Shown: positions 46,558-58,268 of the stretch, piece after piece
How positions within the stretch are numbered: the stretch's first letter is position 1
Layout of the letters: each line of letters starts with the position of its first letter
Assembly (NCBI GenBank): GCA_020631735.1
Contig: CM036197.1
Coordinates: 50,081,880-50,145,879, forward strand
Reading direction: 5' to 3'
DNA from: Saccharum officinarum
Taxonomy: Eukaryota > Streptophyta > Magnoliopsida > Poales > Poaceae
DNA length: 64,000 nucleotides
Translations under genes and position numbers: made by a program
The notes under the pieces: generated by a model
The model's database searches: none
Told to the model about the DNA's origin: nothing
What the model saw: only the letters and a program-made list of their open reading frames with translations

Positions 46558-49215
46558 GACATGGAGCATGTAGCACGTCGGCAATTTTTCTTGGTCTTCG
46601 GTCTTGACGATTGATGCCCCACTTTGTCTCCGTGAACTCTCTTCATCCCTAGCAGTTGGTGATAATTTTCTTTTCAATCAAGAACCGTCTCACCAAATTC
46701 ATACTTCCTTTACATATACAATTAATTAATATAAATTAAATTGCAAATCTATAAACTAAAGCACATGTAAATGAAGAATACTAATTTGTCCTGTATGCGC
46801 CACTTTAGCGCAACTCTCCTTTAATATACTGTATAAATACAGGAATTATGAGACATACTGACGTAGTCCCTTTCAAAATTATAAATATTACGTACAAAAA
46901 TACGTGACATGCCATAGTAATAGCCATTAGATTTTTCTGCCGATCATTTGAGAGATTAATTACCAAATAAAACATGATCATACTATTGGATCCTTGGACA
47001 CAGTGGCAAAGCCAAAAAGTCTTATAGAAGTCTGGATAATTTCCTTTCCCTGGTGTAGTGAGTTAATGCTACATTGTTACTTTTGTTGACCTGCTGTGGT
47101 GCTGGATTCATCAGTGGTGCGTGACTTTGGGTTTGGAGCGTGCAAACACAGTGAAGAATTAATGCCAATGACTGACTTTCATTTTTCTCTGCATGTGGCT
47201 GCACCCACAAGGGCCTACTTAGCTCTGCCCATAGCCAGCACCAGCTCATCTTTCAGCATTGCAGCGATAGCCTCGAGTCGTCTCGTCCGAAATTTTCGAC
47301 GAAGAGCACAGCCGAGCAGTCTGAGCTCTTTATAGCACCAGTAGCCCAGCACTAGCAGCCGAGCCATCCAAGTTAAAGTAGTAGACCCTTTCTTCCTCAT
47401 CCCCCACTGCTCGGTGCCCCAACGTGAGCATCCTGGCACGCCCGCGCCACCGCCTCCGTGCACCGGCGTAGTCAGGCTGCCATTACCTTCGCAAGCCTGC
47501 AGCCAGCAGCGACTACGCGTGACTCCACCTCTACCGACCTGCTGTCCTGGCTAAGCTCCAACTTATCTCTTTCGTCTTTTAAATATCTTGTTTATGCATG
47601 TTTCGCTTAGACAAGCATATTGCAACGATGTATACCATTTAGGTGCGATCATGGATTAACTGGAGTAACCAAAAGAAGGCGTGATGGTGACCACACCCCG
47701 CGGATGGAACTTAGTTATAATGATATTTTACCCAGGCAAGCCCCGGTGCATAACCTCTATTATGCTGCACTTTATTTATGCTTGTGCATTAAGTTTTAAG
47801 GAGATGAATGAAACCCACTTGCATATATATATCCTGATCCCATGAGTCTTACTAGTATGTCAAGATCGTGTAGATTGCTATGCTACAGGACTCCGGTAGA
47901 AGTCGAGTGATTGCCTGTTACTCGCGAGCGATAGGAAATATATTATTGTTACTATTATCATGTTATTATCACATGGATTATATATGGATAATAATTGGAG
48001 ACCGGGCGGGACTATACGTGGAATTGGATATGGACTTGGTTGAGCAATCTGAGCGAGGCTCTGGTTGCATTTGCCCCGCCTGTGTCGATTAAGGACCGTT
48101 CGTTGCACTGGATCCCCGGTCAAGTCACAGATTTATTATCCCGAGCATATACTAGCGGATGGGGGCTAGGAAGACTTGTTACTCTCTTGTCATGGGCTCC
48201 GGCTCTTTCCGGACCGACTGATTGGAGGCGGGGATAGGTGGAGGTCTTAGCACCGTATTGAGGCCGGGCCTCAAGTGCGGGAGCTAGGAGTCCAAGTTTG
48301 GACGGGGACCTGGAAACCTATGACAGGAGGGGAACGGGTTGGTCTCGCTTGTGCCTGGGGTACAAGCGAGGCGTGTGTTTTTCGGGGTACCCAGCTGGGC
48401 ACATTGATTCGCGAATCGCCGTTTCTACGTGACGGTATGGCTTGACTGCACTCTGGCACCGTAGTAAGAAATGAAAGACGAAAGATGGAAAAATGGTTCT
48501 AATGGCTCAACCTTTGCTTGAAAGTAGAACAGGTGCTTACTAGAATGGTGGGTTAATGAACTACCGATGACTGCTAATAAAAGTTAAATATAAGGATGCA
48601 CCTTTAGTAATGCTTCCTGCAGTTGCAATAACCCACAAGCCAGATAGCCTTGCATATCCTTGGAGTCTTTTCTTTTCTTCTGACGGGTAAGTCTGGCGGA
48701 GTACAATTGAGTACTCAGGGTTTGTTCTACCCTGTTGCAGGTGACAGGTGTTCTTGAAGATGACTTTTGTGTGTGGAAACCTCCTGGTGGGCTCAGTGAG
48801 GATTTCCTTCACGTTGCGGATGTAGAGTTGATTTATAACTCTCACCAAAAATGTTTTATAAGGGAAAGATTTACCACCTGTTATCATTTCTTGTATATAA
48901 ATGTTCATCATGATAATATTTAACTCATCATTAAATGGTTTCATTTCCGCTGAACTCTGATAACATTTTATTTTCCGCTGTTTTAATTAAACAATGGATT
49001 ACCCTGATGTTGTACTAAAAGTGATGTAAGAAATGGTAAAGATGTTGTAAGCTTTATCTCTCATTTATGATCCTGAGGTAAAAATGTGGATTTTCGAGTT
49101 CTCCCTCGGGTGTGCTCGACGGAATCGCAGAGTTTAGTGCTCTCCCTTGGGTACTTAGTGTCTAATGGAAGACAAGTACTCTTGGGAGGGTATTAAATTA
49201 GGCGGTTCTGCCACA
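46558..49215 (+). repeat. E2 5' LTR, second part
   Basis: It resumes GACATGGAGCATGTAGCACG directly after the GAGAG duplication of E3 and ends TTCTGCCACA at 49215, two bases before the PBS. The two parts total 3,907 bp against 3,903 bp for the 3' LTR. Confidence 0.92.
48685..48740 (+). promoter_or_regulatory. Conserved GTAAGT...TTGCAG module in E2 LTR
   Basis: GGGTAAGTCTGG ... AGTACTCAGGGTTTGTTC ... TGTTGCAG is the counterpart of 11541-11597 in E1. The second LTR copy lies at 55941-55996. The spacing is 54 nt between GT and AG. Confidence 0.5.
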
Positions 49216-49217
49216 GG

Positions 49218-49229
49218 TGGTATCAGAGC
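49218..49229 (+). other. E2 primer-binding site
   Basis: TGGTATCAGAGC, the usual plant retrotransposon complement of the initiator tRNA-Met 3' end, two bases after the 5' LTR. Confidence 0.88.
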
Positions 49230-49859
49230 ATAAATGAGGAAATAAAGCTTCAAAATCCTTTCTAAATTAAAATTTGACAACACATTTTTGCAAAAAGTTA
49301 GGGTGTTTACATACGAAGTTATATAAGTAGCCCTATTACTATAGTTAAGTCTTCGGAATAAGTTAAGTAGGTTTTCGTCCGGTAAACTAACTGGTGTGTA
49401 GCGTGCGGTCCTAAAGTCAGACGCGCTATTTTGCTATAGTCATCGTGCGAGTCCTACTTGCAGGTGCCCTGTTTCTAGGTACCACGTGTCCCTGTCCCGG
49501 AGTTACTGTTGTACGGTGGCTTCGTGTTTCGCGTTCGCTCGTGATTCATGACTGTCGGGGCTTACGTTTTCGGCACTCCTTCTGCGCCCTTGTCGGACCT
49601 CTGCCCTGCAACCGTGCTAGTCTTTATGGCCTCGGACACCGCCCACCTCGTGTGCGTAAAAATCCTGTTGTTGTACTTTTACTGGTTCCCACACATGGCT
49701 CGAGGGTGGTCTGCGCCAGGACCACTAGCCGCTCTGCCTTTTTAAGGGGGCCAAGCCCAGCCACTTTGTGTCACCACTCAGTGCATTCCAGCTCGCTTAG
49801 CCCTTTTCTCTTGAGCAAGCTTCTCCTCAAGCCTTCCTTGCAACCACCACCCACCTAGG

Positions 49860-50759
49860 ATGGCAGGAGTTTGGGTTAGCAGCTACTGCCTGAACACCGA
49901 GGGTTTTCCCAAAATCCTATATGCTACCCTGCAAAAACTCGGCATTCGGGAGCGTCCTGAGTATGAGGGTCGTGAGTACATGAAGCATGGCATGGAGCGA
50001 TGCAAGGTCACCATCTACATTGGCAAGAGTGAGGAGTTTCCCGACGTCACTGAAGCCTGGAATGTGACCGCAACCGGGTTTCGCTTCGGCGACACCTACC
50101 AGGTTGTGGCCCGCAAAGCCTTGCGGCATCTGTGCCAGATCTATGAGCAGCCCATTGCTCGTACCCCCATGCGGTTCTTTCCACCTTTGGATAAGAATCG
50201 ACGGGTATGGAGGGCTCGTATGGAGGCTTTGCAAGGTCAGGACGTGCATGAGGACAACCCAACCATGGTGCACCTGACCTCGTACTTGCTTGCCCTGGAT
50301 GAGCAGTATGACCGGCAGGCCTCGGAGCTGAGGGAGTGCCTTCACCGAGCTGAGGAAGCTGAGATCTTCTCTAGGATGCTCGAAGTGCAGCTTGCTGAAG
50401 CCCACGCCAATGTGGCAGCCGCAGAGAGTCGAGAGACTACCATGGCGGAAGCACTCAAGGTGGATGAAGAGCGACATGCCCAAGAGCTGGAGGATGCCTA
50501 TCTTGTCACCCGGGCCAAGCGTAGGACGATGGCCACGGAAAGGCAGGAACCCTTGATCTTGGAGGGGATCCCTGTCCATCCACTGGAGAGAAGGAGAACT
50601 GGTTTTGCAGCACCTCCACCCACGGAAGCCTCAGAAGTAGAGTCATTGCTTCCCCTCACCCAGCCACCACCACAAGAAGGAGTAGATCCACAACCTAGTG
50701 CGGCAGAAGAACCCCAGGAGCCTAGGAAGGAAGTCGTTTGGGCCGACGAAGTAGATTAG
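49860..50759 (+). CDS. E2 accessory protein, 299 aa, coiled coil
   Basis: This is an intact ORF, the only one in E2, about 640 nt after the PBS; ATG at 49860 follows a short untranslated leader. Residues 15-110 form a compact domain (ILYATLQKLGIRERPEY, RCKVTIYIG, WNVTATG, VARKALRHLCQIYE). Then come TPMRFFPPLD, a long Ala/Glu-rich coiled coil (about 140-220) and a Pro/Glu-rich acidic tail ending WADEVD. The N-terminal domain lines up with codons about 33-115 of the E1 H3-mimic ORF: a leading L-x(4)-L-x(2)-x-G, a PxY, a V-x-I-x(3)-S beta segment, a Trp and an Ala/Ile-rich helix. The order globular, coiled coil, acidic tail is the same. It lacks the H3 tail. Homologous unnamed proteins are, from memory, common in grass annotations. 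The function is unknown; it is not gag, RT or integrase. Confidence 0.8.
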   Translation: MAGVWVSSYCLNTEGFPKILYATLQKLGIRERPEYEGREYMKHGMERCKVTIYIGKSEEFPDVTEAWNVTATGFRFGDTYQVVARKALRHLCQIYEQPIARTPMRFFPPLDKNRRVWRARMEALQGQDVHEDNPTMVHLTSYLLALDEQYDRQASELRECLHRAEEAEIFSRMLEVQLAEAHANVAAAESRETTMAEALKVDEERHAQELEDAYLVTRAKRRTMATERQEPLILEGIPVHPLERRRTGFAAPPPTEASEVESLLPLTQPPPQEGVDPQPSAAEEPQEPRKEVVWADEVD

Positions 50760-52555
50760 TTGTCCTAGAGGAGATGTAGCCGTCGCTAGTAGTGCTTTTC
50801 ATCGTTGTTCCCTAGTGTTGTAATCTTTCCGTTGTACCGCATCCGTAGTTGTTAAGGCCGCCTGGTTGTACGTTTTGAGCGATGTGTCGAGTGTGGGAGA
50901 GTGAATGCATGTATGTTGCACCCGTGTAAGGCCGTTGGTAATGAGTTTTTGCTACGTCGATTTTTCCTTAGACCTTGTTCGATTGCTTAGGGTTCTTGAG
51001 ATGACAACAAGCAGGTTACAAGGGGAACATCTATTCGGATGCAGCAGATTGGCCGTGATTGGAAAACAGAGGACACTGTATCACTAATTGTGGATGTCCC
51101 AGTAGAACACTTGAATTCCCTTGATTTAAATCCGCCTTGGGATTTACTTTACTTGTTCCTTATTTTGAAAGGAACCCGTGTTGCCTGAATTTTTTCCCTT
51201 ACTCCTCTATTCTGTGGTCTATGACCCCGCTGTTTTTACTGCGAGTAAGTTGGTAATAGTTACTTAGTTAATAGCTTATGGTGCCGCGACGGAACCGAGG
51301 GCCACCGGTGGAACAGCTGCCACATGGTGACGCTGCTCGGCGCGCGCTGGTATCGAGGTTGTTGACCAAGTGTTGTTACCGAGTTACACCGCGGTACCGT
51401 TCTTGCTATAAAAATTCTCTTTGGTAAAAATATCCTTGTGTTCAAACGGGAAATCCACAACGGGTTGATGGAATTGTGCTCTGTCAAAGTAACAAGGTTT
51501 TTGAAGAAAGGAAAAGGAGAAAGAGAAAAACAACAGGAAAGTTAGCCCGCACGTAGGTCAGAGAAGTTGAATTGCTCGACTCGACGTCGTTCCTGTGACC
51601 GGTTTGACAACGCTACGCATGCCGGGTCGCTGTCACTGTGTGCCCTGCGGACGCCGTCGGTGGTGGGACTGCGTGTACCGCTCCCGTGCGGCCATGGCGT
51701 TGTGCCGCACTCGCCTCGTCTTGTCGCACAGTACGCCCCTCTGATCCCGGCACCCGTGTCGGCTCTCGATTTTCGCTCTCGTTCCCGTACCAGACCCCCT
51801 CTTTCTTTTCCTTTGGGGCCCCGTTGCTCGCACGCCTCCTTGCCAATCGAACCCCATCCCCTCCTTTCTTCTTTTTCCCCACTCAAGCTCGCACAGGGAG
51901 CGCACCATGGCCGATGCCCTCCCCACCTTGTGACCTTTCACTAGTGATTTCCCTCTACGCCGCCTCCACTCCGGCGCACTGCACCACCACCTCCGTCCAC
52001 CAAGCTTTTATAATGCCTCTTTGCTTGCCTCTCCTCCATTCCACCCCCAGGTCCGAAGTAGAGCTTGTAGAATCAATCCCCTCTGTCCGTGCTTGGGTGG
52101 GAGAAGCTCGAGAAGCAGTCAGGAAGAAAGTGGTTGGAGGCAGAGCTACGTGATCTAGCCGTTGCTCGCAGATCTAGGGTCGCCGGTCAGAGGTGATGGT
52201 GTAACTTGAGAAGAAGGGATCTGAATTCCATTGGAGAAGTTCAAGTTCATCTCTTGTTAGTTTAGGTTTTAGGGTTCATGATGATCTTTGTACCAGTCTC
52301 CAATTTCTGGCTTTGTTGGGCATACGCCATGTTCTGGATAATCGTTTTCCTTCTGCTTTTCCACTGTCCCCGTCTTCGTCGATTTCTAGAGAGGTTGTGA
52401 GTTGTATTAGATTGGTTTTAGCCGTGCTATCTCTAGATTCCAGAGTGGTTTAGCGTTTGAAGTCGTGTAACCTCTCATGTAAGCTCAGATCTGTGAATAT
52501 AATCGTGCTTCCCTCTTTTGTTTCTGGTTCCGGATCTCGGGACGAGATCCTTTTT
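50760..52555 (+). other. E2 non-coding interior with GC-rich, CT-rich segment
   Basis: No pol-like ORF is present. A GC-rich, pyrimidine-rich segment (about 51550-52150) differs in composition from its surroundings and looks like a plant promoter/5'-UTR region; a T-rich stretch with TTTAGGTTTTAGGG follows (52258). It may be captured host sequence. Just before the PPT, GGATCTCG-gga-CGAGATCC (52534-52552) is the leftover of the 3' end of a chromovirus pol. Confidence 0.4.
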
Positions 52556-52568
52556 AAGGGGGGAAGGA
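52556..52568 (+). other. E2 polypurine tract
   Basis: AAGGGGGGAAGGA directly upstream of the 3' LTR, near-identical to the E1 tract. Confidence 0.88.
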
Positions 52569-55500
52569 TGTAACACCCCTGGTGTTACTAACTTACTTAG
52601 CATGCGATTAAGGTCTAAAAGAAATTAACAAAACAAATTCCGCGGGTTTTAAAATTTCAACGCACATAAAATGATAAGCGAATTTCTATAAATAAAAATA
52701 ACATATCATTTGAATGAAGTACTTAATAAAATTTGATGAGCAAGTTATGTAGATGAGAATGCAAGTTTAATTTTAGAGAGTAAATACTGCTAGCTAGTAC
52801 TTTTGGGAGCTAAGAGATCAGACTTGAAATTAAGATAAGTGTTTCCGTTAAGTCAAAAATATTGGAACGTATGTTTAAAAGTCTCAATTGCGGCAAATTA
52901 TATTAGGCAAACTAATTAACTAGTGCCTTAATATTTTGTTTCCATAGGCTAGTACAAAGTATGGGCTATGCCATGAGATAATTGTTAGTTGAAATTAGCA
53001 AGGTTCAGACCTTTTATAAATCAAGACAAAAGTGCTACTGACTGCTAGTTAGGACCTAACCCTTGTTTGTTTTCCAAGTCCGAGGCAATAACGACAATGT
53101 CATTTTGGCATTAAAATTCTAACTAAATTTCTTAAACAATAGCTTTCTATTCTTGTACCGTTAGTTGCATCGAGGTGAGCACTTGAGTATGGCATAGGTG
53201 GTAGTTGGGTTGGACGTCTTGTTGCATGCCTTAGAAATTGCCTAACTTCGCTAGAACGCGCTGTTGGCCAGCTCACTCTTGACCTCGAGCACTGGTTGGC
53301 AGTCCCAAGTTGGCACGTCTCCACTCTACTCTCTAGTTCACCTTTGTCTATGTTTGTTGCTCCTGCTAGTAGCCATATATACCTTCTTGAGCCTTGTCAA
53401 GGTGGTTTCGTCTTAACCTAGCTGGATTAGAAGTTGGTACACGCTTTTAAATTCGTACTTGGCACTCGCCTTGGACTGCCAGGCCGGGGGTACGCGTTCA
53501 CTCCATGTGGTCGCTCTGTGTCGAGTGCCGGACGCGCCCTGTGCGTGCATTGCTCCTCTGCTCACAGGTCGCTACTGCCGCCGGTGAGTCAAGCGCGCCT
53601 AACACGCTTTCAGAGCCTGGGACTTTGCCACTCCGTCCAAGACGTTCGCGCCAACCTCGGTGCCTGGCCATCTGGTCAATCTTGCAGATACAGGCTTGAA
53701 GGCAGTGCTGTCAGGTGACAGCACATCGTCACTTTATTACAGTCGTCGGACGCAAACATGACTTGACTAGCCTGTGGCCAGAACGAGAGACAAAGAAAGC
53801 AAGAAGGAGAGAGGACATGGAGCATGTAGCACGTCGGCAATTTTTCTTGGTCTTCGGTCTTGACGATTGATGCCCCACTTTGTCTCCGTGAACTCTCTTC
53901 ATCCCTAGCAGTTGGTGATAATTTTCTTTTCAATCAAGAACCGTCTCACCAAATTCATACTTCCTTTACATATACAATTAATTAATATAAATTAAATTGC
54001 AAATCTATAAACTAAAGCACATGTAAATGAAGAATACTAATTTGTCCTGTATGCGCCACTTTAGCGCAACTCTCCTTTAATATACTGTATAAATACAGGA
54101 ATTATGAGACATACTGACGTAGTCCCTTTCAAAATTATAAATATTACGTACAAAAATACGTGACATGCCATAGTAATAGCCATTAGATTTTTCTGCCGAT
54201 CATTTGAGAGATTAATTACCAAATAAAACATGATCATACTATTGGATCCTTGGACACAGTGGCAAAGCCAAAAAGTCTTATAGAAGTCTGGATAATTTCC
54301 TTTCCCTGGTGTAGTGAGTTAATGCTACATTGTTACTTTTGTTGACCTGCTGTGGTGCTGGATTCATCAGTGGTGCGTGACTTTGGGTTTGGAGCGTGCA
54401 AACACAGTGAAGAATTAATGCCAATGACTGACTTTCATTTTTCTCTGCATGTGGCTGCACCCACAAGGGCCTACTTAGCTCTGCCCATAGCCAGCACCAG
54501 CTCATCTTTCAGCATTGCAGCGATAGCCTCGAGTCGTCTCGTCCGAAATTTTCGACGAAGAGCACAGCCGAGCAGTCTGAGCTCTTTATAGCACCAGTAG
54601 CCCAGCACTAGCAGCCGAGCAATCCAAGTTAAAGTAGTAGACCCTTTCTTCCTCATCCCCCACTGCTCGGTGCCCCAACGTGAGCATCCTGGCACGCCCG
54701 CGCCACCGCCTCCGTGCACCGGCGTAGTCAGGCTGCCATTACCTCCGCAAGCCTGCAGCCAGCAGCGACTACGCGTGACTCCACCTCTACCGACCTGTTG
54801 TCCTGGCTAAGCTCCAACTTATCTCTTTCGTCTTTTAAATATCTTGTTTATGCATGTTTTGCTTAGACAAGCATATTGCAACGATGTATACCATTTAGGT
54901 GCGATCATGGATTAACTGGAGTAACCAAAAGAAGGCGTGATGGTGACCACACCCCGCGGATGGAACTTAGTTATAATGATATTTTACCCAGGCAAGCCCC
55001 GGTGCATAACCTCTATTATGCTGCACTTTATTTATGCTTGTGCATTAAGTTTTAAGGAGATGAATGAAACCCACTTGCATATATATATCCTGATCCCATG
55101 AGTCTTACTAGTATGTCAAGATCGTGTAGATTGCTATGCTACAGGACTCCGGTAGAAGTCGAGTGATTGCCTGTTACTCGCGAGCGATAGAAAATATATT
55201 ATTGTTACTATTATCATGTTATTATCACATGGATTATATATGGATAATAATTGGAGACCGGGCGGGACTATACGTGGAATTGGATATGGACTTGGTTGAG
55301 CAATCTGAGCGAGGCTCTGGTTGCATTTGCCCCGTCTGTGTCGATTAAGGACCGTTCGTTGCACTGGATCCCCGGTCAAGTCACAGATTTATTATCCCGA
55401 GCATATACTAGCGGATGGGGGCTAGGAAGACTTGTTACTCTCTTGTCATGGGCTCCGGCTCTTTCCGGACCGACTGATTGGAGGCGGGGATAGGTGGAGG

Positions 55501-56471
55501 TCTTAGCACCGTATTGAGGCCGGGCCTCAAGTGCGGGAGCTAGGAGTCCAAGTTTGGACGGGGACCTGGAAACCTATGACAGGAGGGGAACGGGTTGGTC
55601 TCGCTTGTGCCTGGGGTACAAGCGAGGCGTGTGTTTTTCGGGGTACCCAGCTAGGCACATTGATTCGCGAATCGCCGTTTCTACGTGACGGTATGGCTTG
55701 ACTGCACTCTGGCACCGTAGTAAGAAATGAAAGACGAAAGATGGAAAAATGGTTCTAATGGCTCAACCTTTGCTTGAAAGTAGAACAGGTGCTTACTAGA
55801 ATGGTGGGTTAATGAACTACCGATGACTGCTAATAAAAGTTAAATATAAGGATGCACCTTTAGTAATGCTTCCTGCAGTTGCAATAACCCACAAGCCAGA
55901 TAGCCTTGCATATCCTTGGAGTCTTTTCTTTTCTTCTGACGGGTAAGTCTGGCGGAGTACAATTGAGTACTCAGGGTTTGTTCTACCCTGTTGCAGGTGA
56001 CAGGTGTTCTTGAAGATGACTTTTGTGTGTGGAAACCTCCTGGTGGGCTCAGTGAGGATTTCCTTCACGTTGCGGATGTAGAGTTGATTTATAACTCTCA
56101 CCAAAAATGTTTTATAAGGGAAAGATTTACCACCTGTTATCATTTCTTGTATATAAATGTTCATCATGATAATATTTAACTCATCATTAAATGGTTTCAT
56201 TTCCGCTGAACTCTGATAACATTTTATTTTCCGCTGTTTTAATTAAACAATGGATTACCCTGATGTTGTACTAAAAGTGATGTAAGAAATGGTAAAGATG
56301 TTGTAAGCTTTATCTCTCATTTATGATCCTGAGGTAAAAATGTGGATTTTCGAGTTCTCCCTCGGGTGTGCTCGACGGAATCGCAGAGTTTAGTGCTCTC
56401 CCTTGGGTACTTAGTGTCTAATGGAAGACAAGTACTCTTGGGAGGGTATTAAATTAGGCGGTTCTGCCACA
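52569..56471 (+). repeat. E2 3' LTR (3,903 bp)
   Basis: TGTAACACCCCTGGTGTTA ... TTCTGCCACA. This copy is uninterrupted and shows the empty E3 site: AAGGAGAGAGGACATGGAGC at about 53805-53824. Confidence 0.95.
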
Positions 56472-56476
56472 CAAGT

Positions 56477-56871
56477 GAACCTCAGTAAAAAAATCTTGTG
56501 TCATCTCTTTGCCGATGATTTCTTCTATGATTGCTCATTGTGATTGATTCTTTAAGTGCATTGCTTCTCTACATCGTTGGTATAAGAATCAAGTCACTTG
56601 CTCTTTACTTTCTTGTACTAGTCCTTGTGTAGTTTGCTTAGTGTAGCCTTTATCACATATGAGTAAGTAGCTTAGTGACTTAGCCTTGTTGGTGTGTATT
56701 AGAGATGATAGTCTTGCTTCACTAGAATTATATAGGTGGCTTGCATAGTGTAGTTGAGCTAGTGCTAGAATTAGCTTAGCCATCTTTTATACTAACGTGG
56801 TTGCTTAGTGAAGCTTATAGTTTTTTTAAATAGGCTATTCACCCCCCCCCTCTAGCCATTTGGACCTTACA
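56477..56871 (+). mobile_element. Old SIRE-like copia LTR, 3' part
   Basis: It continues the LTR left at 34762: GAACCTCAGTAAAAAAATC corresponds to GAACCTCGGTGAAAAACC at 38003 in E3. It ends CACCCCCCCCCTCTAGCC-ATTTGGACCTTACA, like CACCCCCCCTCTAGTCC...GACCCTACA in E3. No matching TSD was found around the joined 2,158-bp LTR, and no PBS follows, so it looks like a truncated remnant. Confidence 0.75.
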
Positions 56872-56876
56872 CTACC

Positions 56877-57718
56877 GGTCCTTAAAAACCTCTTAATGAT
56901 CAACTGATCCTTAGCAAAATATGCTAGCTCCAAAGTTTTATCAGCTTGTGGCATAGGAGATGGACTTTCTGCACAAGAGAACTCAACTCTTTATTCACTT
57001 ATGCAGACTTGATAAAAAAAAAGGGACTCACGCTTATTTATGTGGTGGCTACACTAGCTATCCCTACTCGTGCCATCCTACCATAGACATGTGCTTGGCA
57101 TCACACTTATAGCGACATGGTCCTAAGGGGTTGAAGGGAACCCTTACTTATAGTTTCACTTCTCTAGAATTGTGACATGTAGCACATTCCATATTATTCT
57201 AAAAAAATATGCATACTAAAACTTTTCCTCATTTTATCTAGTTTCTAGATATTTTTTACCATGTAAAAATATCTAGCTCTAGAATATTTGATACTTTACC
57301 CTGAAGCATGGTTAGCATCTTTTTCCTATGCCATGAAGATAACTCGAGAGTTTTTCAAGGCAAATATCTTCTCCATTGTAATCATCAATTTTTTCTAGAA
57401 ACTTCCAAGGTAAATGACTTCTCTCATGTAATCTTCAAACTCTTATAGATGTCTATTGACATGACTTATTCCTCACTATAGACTTCTATGCTATGGAGCT
57501 GCATGATGCCGTCCTCTCCTCTGATGTCCTCCTCATCCTAAACTGCTTTAGTGGTGCTGACACTCATGGCAAGGCTCTGCCCGTGTAATGACTAGCCCTT
57601 GCATTAAATAAAAAGTGGTTAATGTCATCAAATAAGTTATTGTATAGGTGAATAGGTTATTGTAGTTTACCTTTTCTACTATACTACTACCTATTCTTAT
57701 AGGTTTCACTCATAGTGT
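56877..57718. other. Intergenic sequence, no gene seen
   Basis: About 840 bp of moderately AT-rich sequence with no ORF of interest. TTCTAGAAACTTCCAAGGTAA-type segments are repeated weakly near 57355-57430. Confidence 0.4.
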
Positions 57719-58150
57719 TGAAAGGATCTAGATGGCTAGAGGTGGGGTGAATAGCCTATAAAAATTTTCTCTACAAACCACGACACTAGAGCAAAGATTG
57801 GTTAGTACAATATAAAGCCCAAATACCAACTAACTACTTTTCACTAGCTCTAATTCACCCAATACAAGCCCCTACACTCTAGTAGCTTTGTTTCTAGTCT
57901 TGAGCACAACACCACACAAGCTACAGCTAGCAAGAACTACACAGAGCTACTAAACAAAGCAACTAACACCAGTTACTACTACAACTAAGCTACTCTAGCT
58001 AACAAGGCAAATGACTACCACTCACAAGCAAGATATGAAAGTAGATACAATTGAGAGTAGAAGGCAAACCAACGAGGGCACGTGATAGAATTGAGGGCAA
58101 AGAATGCCGGTAACCTACTCTAACTAAGAAGGCAAATGACTACCACTCAC
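57719..58150 (-). mobile_element. Copia LTR fragment, inverted
   Basis: TGAAAGGATCTAGATGGC followed by TAGAGG..GGTGAATAGCC is the reverse complement of the GGCTATTCACCCCCCTCTAG 3' end of SIRE-like LTRs (compare 56835-56852). The rest is diverged. A segment with AAGGCAAATGACTACC occurs twice (about 57990-58029 and 58115-58154), a 125-bp offset duplication. Confidence 0.6.
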
Positions 58151-58156
58151 AAGCTA

Positions 58157-58260
58157 CTCACTAGTCAGCGCATGAATCCCTGAGGTTTGGTTGCTTGCTG
58201 GCAACCTATGTTCTCATTGTGGTGAGTCCCCAAGTGATGATTCATGCGCTAACTAGCGTG
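58157..58260. mobile_element. 104-bp foldback MITE, hAT-like
   Basis: Terminal inverted repeats ctcactagtcagcgcatgaa.. and cacgctagttagcgcatgaa.. match at 19 of 22 positions. Perfect 8-bp duplications ACAAGCTA flank it (58149-58156 and 58261-58268). The 60-bp middle is non-coding. Confidence 0.7.
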
Positions 58261-58268
58261 ACAAGCTA

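Larger units (their letters stand above)
34763..56471 (+). mobile_element. E2: non-autonomous Tekay-related LTR retrotransposon (interrupted by E3)
   Basis: It is flanked by CAAGT (34758-34762 and 56472-56476). The 5' LTR is 34763-36011 plus 46558-49215, and the 3' LTR is 52569-56471. The PBS is TGGTATCAGAGC at 49218 and the PPT is at 52556. The internal region is only 3.35 kb and encodes one intact 299-aa protein, with no gag, protease, RT or integrase. The ends, the PPT, the pre-PPT inverted repeat and several LTR motifs are shared with the E1 family, so it is probably mobilised by such an autonomous relative. About eleven single-base differences were seen between its LTRs, so the insertion is young. 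Confidence 0.9.

Noticed and set aside
47022..48944. Repeated short ORFs in the E2 LTRs (for example 127 aa at 48561-48944, copied at 55817-56200)
   Set aside because: They are identical in both LTRs because the LTRs are duplicates. They are not conserved in the E1 LTR and have no known domain.
33000..56871. Old copia LTR as a solo LTR with its own TSD
   Set aside because: The five bases before 33000 (ATGAG) and after 56871 (CTACC) do not match, so the boundaries may be truncated.
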